Assembly (NCBI RefSeq): GCF_000717875.1
Contig: NZ_JOCT01000021.1
Location: forward strand, 248,001 to 312,000
Direction of reading: 5' to 3'
DNA: 64,000 nucleotides
Origin: Streptomyces sp. NRRL S-455
GTDB lineage: Bacteria; Actinomycetota; Actinomycetes; Streptomycetales; Streptomycetaceae
Below, one piece after another: positions 11,001 to 24,713 of this stretch (position 1 is the first letter of the stretch; each line of letters starts with the position of its first letter). The notes under the pieces are model-generated. The model was not told the DNA's origin. It saw only the letters and a list, made by a program, of their open reading frames with translations, and did not search any database. Both the position numbers and the translations under genes were made by a program.

Positions 11001-11498
11001 GGCCCTGGTCGCCTGGGTGGTGACCGCCGGGCAGGACCTGACGCCGCACGAGCTGCGGCGGCACTGCGCGGACCGGCTGCCCGAGTACATGGTGCCCACC
11101 CAGTACGTCACGCTCGACGCGCTGCCGCTGACCGTCGCGGGCAAGGTCGAGCGCAAGCGCCTTCCAGCGCCCGTCGCGGAGGGCGTCGGCGGGGCGGAGC
11201 CGAGCACCCCGATGGAGAAGTCCGTCGCCGCCGTCTTCGCCGACGTCCTGGGCGTCGGCTCGGTCGGACGTGACGACGACTTCTTCCGGCTGGGCGGCCA
11301 TTCACTCGCGGTGACCCGGGCCGCGCTGCGGCTCAGCGAGGAGCACGGCGTCGGCCTCACCGCTCAGGTCGTGTTCGCGCGGCCGACCGTGGCCGGAGTC
11401 GCGGAGAGCCTGGAGACCCTGCTGTGGGCGGCGGCCGGACCCGCGGCGCGCAACCCGGACTCGCCCGGCACGGCGGCGGAGAGGGAAGAGGGAGAGCT

Positions 11499-11502
<4 letters not shown>
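8071..11502 (+). CDS. NRPS module: docking-C-A-PCP
   Basis: 1143 aa from a GTG start overlapping the previous TGA. The N-terminus (about residues 10-70, ending RAHKEGLLSHLR) looks like a TubC-type docking domain, which fits receipt of a chain from the PKS protein. Then a condensation domain (LSPAQESLW; HHIAAD active site near nt 8728), an adenylation domain (YTSGSTGRPKG near 10125; YRTGDLARY near 10818; GRIDHQVKVRGFRVEPGE near 10870) and a PCP (GGHSL near 11292). My reading of the ten Stachelhaus pocket positions is D-I-M-F-F-A-Q-V-I-K, which I do not recognise as a standard amino-acid code. It uses an HNQYGPSEAHV segment in place of the usual NxYGPTE. The domain appears intact, with the A10 Lys in VAGKVERKRLP. 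It should condense the acyl-ketide with the first amino acid. Confidence 0.95.
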
Positions 11503-16811
<5,309 letters not shown>

Positions 16812-16864
16812 ACCCCGCACTCCGATCCGCAGTACGTGACAAAGCTATCCAAGAGAGGCAACCG

Positions 16865-17677
16865 ATGCTGACCAAGGTGCTCGACCTACTGGCCTGCCCG
16901 TCCTGCTCGGCGGAGGTCACGCAGACCGCGTCCACCGAGCTGAAGTGCTCCTCCTGCGGTCGAGGCGCCCCGGTCACCCCTGCCTTCATCGACATGGTCC
17001 GGGAACCGGGCAAACCCGACCCGGCCGCGCCGACCACCGCACAGAAGCTGATGGAGAGCGCCGCGTTCGTCCGGCTCTACGAGGCCGTCATGCGCCCGTT
17101 CTTCTCCAGGCTCTTCGCCGGGTTCGGCAACCACATCCCGGACTACGCCGAAGAGTTCGAGATCTACCGGAAATGGCTGAAGCTAGACGAGGAGAACACC
17201 GGCACGTGGCTCGATCTGTCCTGCGGCGCGGGGTACTTCACCGACCAGCTCGCGGGGGCGGTGCCCGAGGCGACCGTGATCGGCCTGGACATCTCCGAGG
17301 CGATGCTGCACAAGGCGGTGCAGGAGACCGTTGGCCGTCGCAACGTTCACCTGGTCCGCGGGGACGTGCGTCGACTGCCCTTCAAAGAGGGTGTTTTCGA
17401 CGGCGTGAACAACCCCGGTTCGCTGCACCTGTACGCCGACCCGGTCGGCGCCTACGAGGCGGTGTTCCGGCTCCTGAAGCCCGGTGGTGTTTACGTGGCC
17501 AGCACCTTCGCAGTCAACGATCTCGTCAGCAGCCGCATCGGGGTCAGGATGACCGGAATCCGTCGCACGGATCTGAAGCAGCTGCCCGTGCAGCTGGAGA
17601 AGGTGGGATTCGTCAACTACCGCTTGATTAAGTTTGGTTCGGTGTTCGCGTTCGCGGTCACCAAGCCCGAGGCATAA
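16865..17677 (+). CDS. Zinc-ribbon class I SAM methyltransferase
   Basis: 270 aa. ATG at 16865 is chosen because AGAGAGG lies 6 nt upstream; an in-frame GTG at 16808 would overlap the NRPS stop but has no clear ribosome site. The N-terminus carries a four-Cys zinc ribbon (C11, C14, C28, C31; LACPSCSAEV ... KCSSCG), as in Trm112/RlmA-like proteins. A Rossmann methyltransferase follows with motif I WLDLSCGAGYFT (about 115-126), VIGLDISEAML and LLKPGGVYV. Its place directly after the TE-containing NRPS gene suggests tailoring of the lipopeptide by O-, N- or C-methylation, but the acceptor is not evident from sequence. Confidence 0.88.
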   Translation: MLTKVLDLLACPSCSAEVTQTASTELKCSSCGRGAPVTPAFIDMVREPGKPDPAAPTTAQKLMESAAFVRLYEAVMRPFFSRLFAGFGNHIPDYAEEFEIYRKWLKLDEENTGTWLDLSCGAGYFTDQLAGAVPEATVIGLDISEAMLHKAVQETVGRRNVHLVRGDVRRLPFKEGVFDGVNNPGSLHLYADPVGAYEAVFRLLKPGGVYVASTFAVNDLVSSRIGVRMTGIRRTDLKQLPVQLEKVGFVNYRLIKFGSVFAFAVTKPEA

Positions 17678-17745
17678 CCCAGGATGCGTTCACGTCGCAG
17701 TCGGACATCCGAACGCGTCCCTCTGAGGAAGAATCGGCGGTAAGC

Positions 17746-19989
17746 ATGTCAGCTTTACTTCGAATCGCGGGACGGCCCAGGCTGCTGCTGTCCTGTGTCG
17801 TCGCGCTGCTGGTGGGCGCGGTACTCGCGGGCGGCGGTCTCACCGACCGGCTCCAACTCGGCGGCACCGAGGACCCGGCCGCGGAGTCCAGCCTGGCGGC
17901 CGAGACGATGGACGCCAAGTTCCCGGCCAGCAGGCCCAATCTCGTACTGCTCGTGAAGGCGGAGGCCGACGCCCCCGGCACGAAACGGGAGGGCACCGAG
18001 CTGGCCCAGCGGCTGGCCCGGGAGCAGGGCATCACCGGCGTCGTCGACTACTGGCAGACCGGTGATCCCGGGCTGCGCGCGGAGGACGGCCGGTACGCGC
18101 TGATCGTCGCCCACATCAAAGGCAACGAGACCGAGGCGGGCAAGGTCTTCGAGCGTATCGAGGACGACTACCGGGGCGCCGTCGGTGACCTGGAGGTGTC
18201 CCTCGGCGGCACCGTCGCCGTGCGCAACGAGTCACAGCAGCAGACCGCCGACGACCTGGTGAAGTCCGAGCTGATCGCCTTTCCGCTGGTGCTCCTCATC
18301 CTGCTGCTGGCGTTCGGCAGCGTCGTCTCCGCGCTGCTGCCGCTCGGGATCGGCGTGATCGCCATCCTGGGGACCAACGCCATCCTGATGGGGATCACGC
18401 ACCTCACCGACGTGTCGGTCTTCGCGCAGAACCTGACGACGGCACTCGGGTTCGGCCTGGCGATCGACTACGCGCTCCTCATCGTCCGGCGCTACCGGGA
18501 GGAGCTGAAGCGCGAGCCCGATACCGCGCGGGCCCTCAGCGCCACGATGCACAGCGCGGGCCGGACGGTACTGTTCTCGGCGTTCGTCGTGGCCGTGTCG
18601 CTCGCCGCGATGCTGATCTTCCCCATGTACTTCCTGCGCTCGTTCGCGTACGCCGGGATCACCGTGGTGGCGCTCGCCGCGCTCGCCGCGCTCATCGTGC
18701 TGCCCGCCCTGCTGCTGCTCCTCGGCCACCGGGTGGACGCGCTACGGCTCCGCCGGAAGGGCAGCCAGGAGCGGGAGGCCGCCGCGGAACGCCGCTGGCG
18801 TGCCCTCGCCGGGGCGACGATGCGCCGTGCGCCGCTGGTCACCGTGCTCGTCACCGCGCTTCTGATCCTGGTCGGCCTCCCCTTCCTGAAGGTTGAGTTC
18901 GGCACGGTGGACGACCGGACGCTCGGTGAGAAGGCCGAGGCCCGGATCGTCCACAACACCCTGCGCGAGTCCTTCCCCGTCAGTCCGACCGGCGGGATCG
19001 ACGTACTGGCCCGGGACGGGGAGCAGCAGGACATCGGTGCCTACGCCGAGAAGCTGTCCGCGCTGAAGGGCGTGGCGCGCGTGGACAGCCCGACCGGCAC
19101 CTACCAGGGCGGACAGCTGGTCCAGCCGCCCACCGCGGTGAGCGCGACCCGCGCGGTGTCGGGCACCGACTACCTGACCGTCTGGCCCGTCCCCACCATC
19201 GAGGACATCTCCGTCGAGAGCCAGGACCTCGTCAAGCGCGTGCGCGCCGTCGAGGAGCCGCCCTCGTCCTCGGTGAGGGTCGGCGGGCAGGCCGCCATGC
19301 TGGTGGACAGCCGGGCCGTCATCGGTGAACACCTGCCGTACGCGCTGCTGTTCATCATCATGGTCACCCTCGTCATGATCTTCCTCATGACCGGTTCGCT
19401 GGTGCTCCCGTTCCTGGCAGTCGTGCTCAACGCGCTCAGCCTCACCGCGATGTTCGGGGCCGCCGTCTGGGTGTTCCAGGAGGGACACCTCAGTGGGCTG
19501 CTCGGCTTCACGGCCACCGGGTTCATCGAGACCTCGCTGCCCGTGCTGATGTTCTGCCTGACCTTCGGTCTGTCGATGGACTACTCCCTGTTCATCCTGT
19601 CGCGGATCAAGGAGAACTACGACCGGCACGGCGACCACCGCGAGGCCGTGCGCGCCGGCATCGCCCAGACCGGAGGGGTGATCACCGCCGCCGCGGTGCT
19701 GCTCACCATCGTGATGGTGGCCATCGGCACCTCGCAGATCACCCTCACCAAGATGCTGGGCTTGGGCGTCGCCCTGGCCATCCTGGTGGACGCCACCCTG
19801 GTGCGGTGCCTGCTGGTGCCCGCTCTCATGGCGATCTTCGGCCGCGCCATCTGGTGGGCCCCGAAGTCGCTCCAGCGCTTCCGGATCCGCGAGGAGAAGC
19901 CGCAGCCGTCCGCACCGGGTGGGCGGGGGGACGAGGGGACGTCGCTCGTCTCCGCCTCGGACAGCGAGCGAGCAGGCGGCGATGGCTGA
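17746..19989 (+). CDS. MMPL-family RND exporter
   Basis: 747-aa polytopic membrane protein with the MMPL duplication. There is one N-terminal helix, an extracytoplasmic domain (about residues 45-185), a helix bundle (about 186-330), a second loop domain (about 375-530) and a second bundle (about 535-705), ending in a charged cytoplasmic tail. Signature segments are FGLAIDYALLIVRRYREE and FGLSMDYSLFILSRIKEN, the GxxxDY(A/S)L motifs of proton-driven MMPL transporters. These proteins export lipids and lipopeptides in actinomycetes, so it is the probable exporter and self-resistance pump for the product. Its end overlaps the next gene by 8 nt, placing both in one transcript. Confidence 0.93.
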   Translation: MSALLRIAGRPRLLLSCVVALLVGAVLAGGGLTDRLQLGGTEDPAAESSLAAETMDAKFPASRPNLVLLVKAEADAPGTKREGTELAQRLAREQGITGVVDYWQTGDPGLRAEDGRYALIVAHIKGNETEAGKVFERIEDDYRGAVGDLEVSLGGTVAVRNESQQQTADDLVKSELIAFPLVLLILLLAFGSVVSALLPLGIGVIAILGTNAILMGITHLTDVSVFAQNLTTALGFGLAIDYALLIVRRYREELKREPDTARALSATMHSAGRTVLFSAFVVAVSLAAMLIFPMYFLRSFAYAGITVVALAALAALIVLPALLLLLGHRVDALRLRRKGSQEREAAAERRWRALAGATMRRAPLVTVLVTALLILVGLPFLKVEFGTVDDRTLGEKAEARIVHNTLRESFPVSPTGGIDVLARDGEQQDIGAYAEKLSALKGVARVDSPTGTYQGGQLVQPPTAVSATRAVSGTDYLTVWPVPTIEDISVESQDLVKRVRAVEEPPSSSVRVGGQAAMLVDSRAVIGEHLPYALLFIIMVTLVMIFLMTGSLVLPFLAVVLNALSLTAMFGAAVWVFQEGHLSGLLGFTATGFIETSLPVLMFCLTFGLSMDYSLFILSRIKENYDRHGDHREAVRAGIAQTGGVITAAAVLLTIVMVAIGTSQITLTKMLGLGVALAILVDATLVRCLLVPALMAIFGRAIWWAPKSLQRFRIREEKPQPSAPGGRGDEGTSLVSASDSERAGGDG

Positions 19990-20728
19990 CCCAGGTGATT
20001 GGTTCGTGGTGCCCCGTCCGCGCCCGGACGCCCGGCACCGGATGCTCCTCTTCCCTCACGCGGGCGGCGGGGCGAACTACTACCGCGCCTGGGCCGCGCA
20101 CCTCCCCCCACACGTGGAGCTGCGGATCGTGCAGTACCCCGGGCGGGAGCACCGTATGGCGGAGCCGCTCGTCCCGGACATGGCGACCCTCGCGGGGGCG
20201 GCGGCCGACGCGGTCGCCGGGGCGGCCGGGCCCGCGCTGCCCACGACCCTCGTCGGCCACAGCATGGGCGCGTCCGTCGCCTACGAGGTCGCGCGTCTGC
20301 TGGAGGACGACTTCGGGGCACGCCTCGCACATCTCGTCGTCTCGGGACGGTCGGCGCCCGGCTCCCCGATCGGCCAGGTTCCCTCCCGCAGCGGTTCGTT
20401 GACCGACGACGAGCTGCGGGCTGACCTCGCCGGTGAGGGCGGTACGGATCCGAGGCTGCTGGACTCCCCGGACGTGCGGGCGGTCATCTTCCCGATCGTG
20501 CGCAACGACTACCGGCTGCTGCAGAGGTACACCGCCCGGCCCGTTCCCCTCCGCTGCGACCTCACGGCCGTCGTCGGTGACTCCGACCCCTCGGTGCCGG
20601 TGCACGCGGCCCGGTCCTGGGAACGGTGCACGACGGGCCGGTTCCGGCTCCACGTACAGCCAGGCGGTCACTTCTATTTCCGTACGCGGCTCGCCGACGT
20701 CGTACGGCTGCTCGCGGAGCGACCGTAG
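19982..20728 (+). CDS. Type II thioesterase (external editing TE)
   Basis: 248-aa alpha/beta hydrolase. It has FPHAGGGANYYRAWA near the N-terminus, nucleophile Ser94 in VGHSMGAS, the Asp loop VVGDSDPSVPV and the terminal His in QPGGHFYF. These are hallmarks of GrsT/SrfD-like type II thioesterases, which remove misprimed or stalled acyl groups from carrier proteins. It overlaps the exporter gene by 8 nt and appears to be the last gene of the cluster, because a strong terminator-like hairpin follows about 100 nt downstream. Confidence 0.93.
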   Translation: MADPGDWFVVPRPRPDARHRMLLFPHAGGGANYYRAWAAHLPPHVELRIVQYPGREHRMAEPLVPDMATLAGAAADAVAGAAGPALPTTLVGHSMGASVAYEVARLLEDDFGARLAHLVVSGRSAPGSPIGQVPSRSGSLTDDELRADLAGEGGTDPRLLDSPDVRAVIFPIVRNDYRLLQRYTARPVPLRCDLTAVVGDSDPSVPVHAARSWERCTTGRFRLHVQPGGHFYFRTRLADVVRLLAERP

Positions 20729-20824
20729 GACGGGCTGGGGTGAACGTGTGCTGCCCTTGGCGTCGGATGCCGCGACCCCAAGGCCGCGCTGCACCCCGAC
20801 CGGCTGATGGCGCTCTTTGAAATT

Positions 20825-20850
20825 GGACACCCCCTGCTCAGGGGGTGTCC
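20825..20850. terminator. Bidirectional terminator hairpin
   Basis: A perfect 10-bp stem, GGACACCCCC / GGGGGTGTCC, with a 6-nt loop lies between the plus-strand thioesterase and the convergent minus-strand oxidoreductase. Position and symmetry fit a factor-independent terminator for both. No T-tract follows, which is usual in Streptomyces. Confidence 0.75.
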
Positions 20851-20967
20851 TCACACCTGTTCGCGATGCCCCAGCTGTGGAATGACCTCCTGGGGCAGCT
20901 CCGCGGCAAGAAGGGTGCCTTCGCCGGCGTCATGGCTGATCAGGTCGAGCGACCGCCCTCGAATGGA

Positions 20968-22740
20968 TCACCCCAGGTCGAACGCGTTCGGCAGGCCGGC
21001 CTTGAAGCGGAAGCGGTCGTGGCGCTTGAGGCTCTCGAGCTCCGGCGGCCGGAACAGCGGGGTGACCGTGCAGCGCGGCGCAGTCGAACCTGCTTGGTCC
21101 AGAAGGGCATTGACCGCCTGACGGGCCGAGGCGTTCGCGCCCTCCATGGTGGCGAGGTCGATGTCCACGGCGACGTAGTCCCCGGACAGGAAGAAGTTCG
21201 GGACCGCGGTCCTGGCCGAAGGGCGGTTGTGCAGCGTGCCCACGGGATGGATCAGCAGCTCGTCCTGGTTGGTCGGGTGCGGGGTGCCGATCCCGTCCAC
21301 TCCGGGGTCCAGGAACCACGAGTGCAGCGTGCTGTCGCGCAGCACTGTCCTGCCGGTGTCGTTGAGTGCGTCCTTGAGCTGTGCCCACACCTCGCGTGCG
21401 ACCTCCTCGCGGGTGCACTGTTTGGCCGTTTTGCCGTACAGGACGCCGGGCTTGTCCCACTCGGAGATATCCACCGACAGACACTCCTTGGCCACGCCGT
21501 CGCCGTAGTCGGCGGCGAAGTCACGCCCTGGCCAGTGCCGGGCCTGGGCGATCGCGGTCAGCGACCACGGCGAGTCGATGCAGTTGAAGTGGCCCTGTAC
21601 CACGGGCGGCGTCTCGGTCAGATAGAACTGAAGGCCCGTCATCCAGTCCGTCTGCAGCTTGTCGCAGCGCGCCAACTGTGGGTCGGCGGCGCGTAGTCCG
21701 GCACTCCAGGTGCGCCGCGCGTGCTCCACCGGCATGGCGGAGACATAGTGATCGGCGGTAACGGAGCGACGTACGCCGTCCGCATCCTCGATGACGGCCT
21801 CGGAGACCCGCCCGTCTCCGCCCAGCCTCACCTCGTGCACGGTCCAGCCGATACGGAACTCCACGCCCAGGGTGGTGAGATGAGCCACCCAGGGGTCGAT
21901 CCAGGCCTCATTGGTGGGTGCGTTGAGGATCCGGTCGGGTGGGCCGTCCGCACCCCGGCCGAGCGCGTTGAGAACGAAGGCCTCGCCGAGGGTGCCGACC
22001 GTGCGGGTGCTGGCCTCCTCGGCCTTGGTGGCGACGATGTTGCGGGTGACGCCGACCGCGAGGATGCGCTGGTACTCCTTCGACATCTGCCCGGCGCGTA
22101 CGAAGGTCCACCAAGGGGTGGCTTCCCAGGTGGAGTTGCGGCGTTCGTCGCAACTGGTCAGGAAGACGACGGCGCGGTTCACGAAGTACGCGATCTCATG
22201 GAGGGGAAGGTTGAATCCCGTCTCCAGGAGACCGGTGAGGGCGCGTCTGATGTCGTCGAGGGTGAGCTCGGCGGGCTCCTTCTCCCCGGGGATGGGTATC
22301 CGCAGATCCTCGCGGCCGTTGTTCCGCGCGAACATCATCTCCTTGGGTGCGATCAGGTTGTCCCGGACGCCGCCTGCGTTCCCGGGAAAGGGGATGCGCC
22401 GCATCGTGTCGGGGAGGTTGTGGTAGATCCCCGGGATGAAGCGGAACCCGTGCTCCGCGGGCAGTGGCTTGCGGCCTCCCTTCGCGCTGTCCGGTACGTC
22501 CATGGAGCGGGCCTTGCCGCCGAGCGCCCGGCGCTCGTAGACGGTCACCGCGAAGCCCCGCTCGGCGAGTTCATGCGCCGCGGTCAGCCCGGCGACGCCA
22601 CCGCCGAGCACGGCGACGGCCTGCCGCCGTTCCTGCGCCGGTGCCGCTGAAGCCGCCGTGCCGGTGCCCAGCGCCACCGCCCCGCCTGCGGCCGCGGCCC
22701 CCACCACGAAGGTGCGTCGCGTGCTGCCCGTTCGCCCCAT
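20968..22740 (-). CDS. Tat-exported FAD-dependent amine oxidase-like oxidoreductase
   Basis: 590 aa. ATG at 22740 is chosen because AGGGGAGA sits just upstream; longer in-frame extensions have poor coding character. A twin-arginine signal (R8-R9 in STRRTFVVG, then an Ala/Gly-rich core ending SAAPA) predicts Tat export, consistent with a folded cofactor. A dinucleotide-binding FAD motif VAVLGGGVAGLTAAHEL (about 42-58) is followed by HGFRFIPGIYHNLPDTM. Near the C-terminus is FLSGDYVAVDIDLATMEGA, the flavin-contacting end typical of flavin amine oxidase/desaturase-like proteins. Substrate unknown. It converges on the lipopeptide cluster and is probably unrelated to it. Confidence 0.85.
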   Translation of the reverse strand: MGRTGSTRRTFVVGAAAAGGAVALGTGTAASAAPAQERRQAVAVLGGGVAGLTAAHELAERGFAVTVYERRALGGKARSMDVPDSAKGGRKPLPAEHGFRFIPGIYHNLPDTMRRIPFPGNAGGVRDNLIAPKEMMFARNNGREDLRIPIPGEKEPAELTLDDIRRALTGLLETGFNLPLHEIAYFVNRAVVFLTSCDERRNSTWEATPWWTFVRAGQMSKEYQRILAVGVTRNIVATKAEEASTRTVGTLGEAFVLNALGRGADGPPDRILNAPTNEAWIDPWVAHLTTLGVEFRIGWTVHEVRLGGDGRVSEAVIEDADGVRRSVTADHYVSAMPVEHARRTWSAGLRAADPQLARCDKLQTDWMTGLQFYLTETPPVVQGHFNCIDSPWSLTAIAQARHWPGRDFAADYGDGVAKECLSVDISEWDKPGVLYGKTAKQCTREEVAREVWAQLKDALNDTGRTVLRDSTLHSWFLDPGVDGIGTPHPTNQDELLIHPVGTLHNRPSARTAVPNFFLSGDYVAVDIDLATMEGANASARQAVNALLDQAGSTAPRCTVTPLFRPPELESLKRHDRFRFKAGLPNAFDLG

Positions 22741-23042
22741 ACCGGTCTCCCCTACCGTCGGTAACGCCTGCGGTCCGGCGGAGGAGCCTAAGGGAGTACC
22801 TCTTGGCGCGGAAGTCATGGACATGACTGACGTGGGCATGTGCTCGAATGTGGCGCGTTTGCGTTGCCGGGGAGCCGGCCGCGTCACCGCCAGGGAGTGA
22901 TCGAAGTGGCGTCCAAGGCATGCCGTATCGCACGCCGTCTCGGCGGTGAAGCCCTTCTCGGCGGCCGTCTCCGGTTCGGCCTGGGGGTGCGCGCTGCTCC
23001 GAGCCGTGTGGCTGCCCGGTCTGCGTTCCCCTCCTGGTGCTG
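22741..23042. other. Intergenic region, 302 bp
   Basis: This separates the stop of the serine hydrolase from the start of the FAD oxidoreductase on the minus strand. The oxidoreductase ribosome site (AGGGGAGA on the minus strand) lies at its left edge. I see no convincing gene or strong hairpin in the rest. Confidence 0.5.
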
Positions 23043-24605
23043 TCAGCCAGGCTGGGCGGTCTGGTACTCGTCCCCTGCACCGAGTGCTCCGTGCCGGGCG
23101 CGACGGCCATGGCGGTGCCGAAGCAGAGCGAGGGCCCGTGCGGTGACGACCGCGGTGGAGGCAAGGGCACCGGCGCCCGCACAGACGACGAGGGCAGGCC
23201 AGGCGTAGGCGGTCTGAGCAAGGGTTCCGGAGCGGTTCATCAGCAGGCCCAGGAGTGAGGCGAGTTGGGTCAGGAAGAGGACCGGAAGGGCATGGGGCAG
23301 CAGCCGCAGTGCCACTCTCCACCACCGTCGCCGTGCGGTGTGCCGTGCCCAGCGCCGAGCACGAAGCACGCCGCGGATGCCGAGGCCCGTCGCCAGCAGG
23401 GTGAGGGCCGCCAGAACCCAGTCGGCCGTCATCGAGAAGGGCTTGGCCACCTCGGGGTTCCTGCCCCGGGCCAGGTCGACGAGACCCTGCGCGATCTGGG
23501 GGGCGTCGTCTCCCGAAAGCAGGCCGGTGTTGGTGACGACCGCGATGCCGACCTTGCTGTCGGGCAGCAGAATCGCGATCGAGTTGTGGGTCAGGAGCTG
23601 GCCCGTGTGCTGGATCTCCTCGCGCTTGTCGTCGCGTCCGTCGTCGTCTCGCTTCACCCACCAGCCCATCGCGTAGTCGCTGTCCTTCGGCGCATCCGGC
23701 GGGGTGTGCGTGAGCTCGATGCTCTGCGCGGTGGCGATACGACGGCCATCGGCGGCGACGCCCTGATTGTTCTGGGCGATCAGCCACTGGGAGAAGTCGT
23801 CGGCGGTGGTGACGACGCCGTGACCGCCCGCGGTGAACCAGCGAGGGTGAGGACGGGAGAACGTCCCGCCGTAGGCGCGGACGTAGCCACGGGCCTGGTC
23901 GGGCATCTCCGTGGTGGTGTCGACGGAGGCGGTACGCGTCATGCGCAGTGGCCTGAAGAGCTCGGCGGACATGTAGTCGGCGAAGGGCTGACCGCTCACG
24001 ACCTCGACCAGGCGGGCCGCAACGAAGTAGTTGGGGTTGTGGTAGCTGTACTTGGTGCCCGGCGCGGAGGCGAGGTGCGCTTCGCGCATCGAGGCGATCG
24101 CCTTCTCAAGGGTGTGTGGTTGGGCACGGGTCAGGTCCGGGTAGGCGGAATCGGCCATGCCGGAGGTCTGGGTCAGCACCTGTCGGACGGTGATCTCCTC
24201 GGCGCGCCGATCGGCCATGGTGAACTCCGGCAGGTAGCGGCGCACGGGCTGATCGAGGTCGACCTTGCCCGCTTCCACCAGTTGCATGACGGCCAGAGCG
24301 GTCATGGACTTCGACAGAGATGCCACGGGCAGGCGCGTACGCGGTGTCATGGCCTGGCCGGACGCGGTGTGCCCGTACCCCGCGGTGTGCACGACCCGGT
24401 CGCCCTTGGTCACGGCGACCACCGCGCCCGGCAGGCGGGTCTGCTCCAGGTAGTCGTCCACGAAACGGTCGATCGAGGCCGGATCCAAGGTGGCGGTGGA
24501 CTGCGCGGCCGAGGAGCCCGGCACGGCGGCCACCGCGACACCGAGCGCGGCTATGAGGGCAGCGAGTCTGCGACGGGGGCCGGTGCGGAGGGTGATCAGC
24601 TTCAT
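23043..24605 (-). CDS. Secreted, membrane-anchored serine hydrolase (class C beta-lactamase family)
   Basis: 520 aa from ATG at 24605, which gives a good signal peptide (MKLITLRTGPRRRLAALIAA then AVPGSSAAQS). An upstream in-frame GTG at 24641 is less likely. Penicillin-binding-protein/beta-lactamase fold motifs are SxxK as S96-LS-K99, YHN as the YxN box, and HTG as the third box. The catalytic domain ends near residue 385. It is followed by three to four predicted membrane helices (ADWVLAALTLLATGLGI; LPVLFLTQLASLLGLLM; ALVVCAGAGALASTAVV), so the enzyme is probably tethered outside the cell. Such proteins act as D-Ala-D-Ala peptidases or esterases. It is divergent from a two-component system that may control it. 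Confidence 0.88.
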   Translation of the reverse strand: MKLITLRTGPRRRLAALIAALGVAVAAVPGSSAAQSTATLDPASIDRFVDDYLEQTRLPGAVVAVTKGDRVVHTAGYGHTASGQAMTPRTRLPVASLSKSMTALAVMQLVEAGKVDLDQPVRRYLPEFTMADRRAEEITVRQVLTQTSGMADSAYPDLTRAQPHTLEKAIASMREAHLASAPGTKYSYHNPNYFVAARLVEVVSGQPFADYMSAELFRPLRMTRTASVDTTTEMPDQARGYVRAYGGTFSRPHPRWFTAGGHGVVTTADDFSQWLIAQNNQGVAADGRRIATAQSIELTHTPPDAPKDSDYAMGWWVKRDDDGRDDKREEIQHTGQLLTHNSIAILLPDSKVGIAVVTNTGLLSGDDAPQIAQGLVDLARGRNPEVAKPFSMTADWVLAALTLLATGLGIRGVLRARRWARHTARRRWWRVALRLLPHALPVLFLTQLASLLGLLMNRSGTLAQTAYAWPALVVCAGAGALASTAVVTARALALLRHRHGRRARHGALGAGDEYQTAQPG

Positions 24606-24662
24606 GGGCCCAGTGCACCGGTCCGTCCCCTGCCGACGCACGGGCGTGCACGGGAGTCCCGA

Positions 24663-24680
24663 GGTAGTGCCGGCACTACC
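24663..24680. promoter_or_regulatory. 18-bp perfect palindrome in divergent promoter
   Basis: GGTAGTGCCGGCACTACC is perfectly self-complementary. It lies between the divergent hydrolase (start 24605) and sensor kinase (start 24714). A dimeric regulator, most simply the NarL-type response regulator encoded two genes away, could bind it and control both directions. Binding is inferred, not shown. Confidence 0.6.
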
Positions 24681-24713
24681 GCTTCAAGATCCTGCACTCG
24701 CTACGGTCGCAGG

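Noticed and set aside
20845..21696. Plus-strand open frame antisense to the FAD oxidoreductase
   Set aside because: Its start overlaps the terminator hairpin and most of it mirrors the oxidoreductase; a short transposase-like look at its beginning is not enough support.
23265..24713. Extended N-terminus for the histidine kinase
   Set aside because: The upstream part is a mirror of the serine hydrolase; ATG 24714 gives a normal kinase length and lies just after the palindrome.
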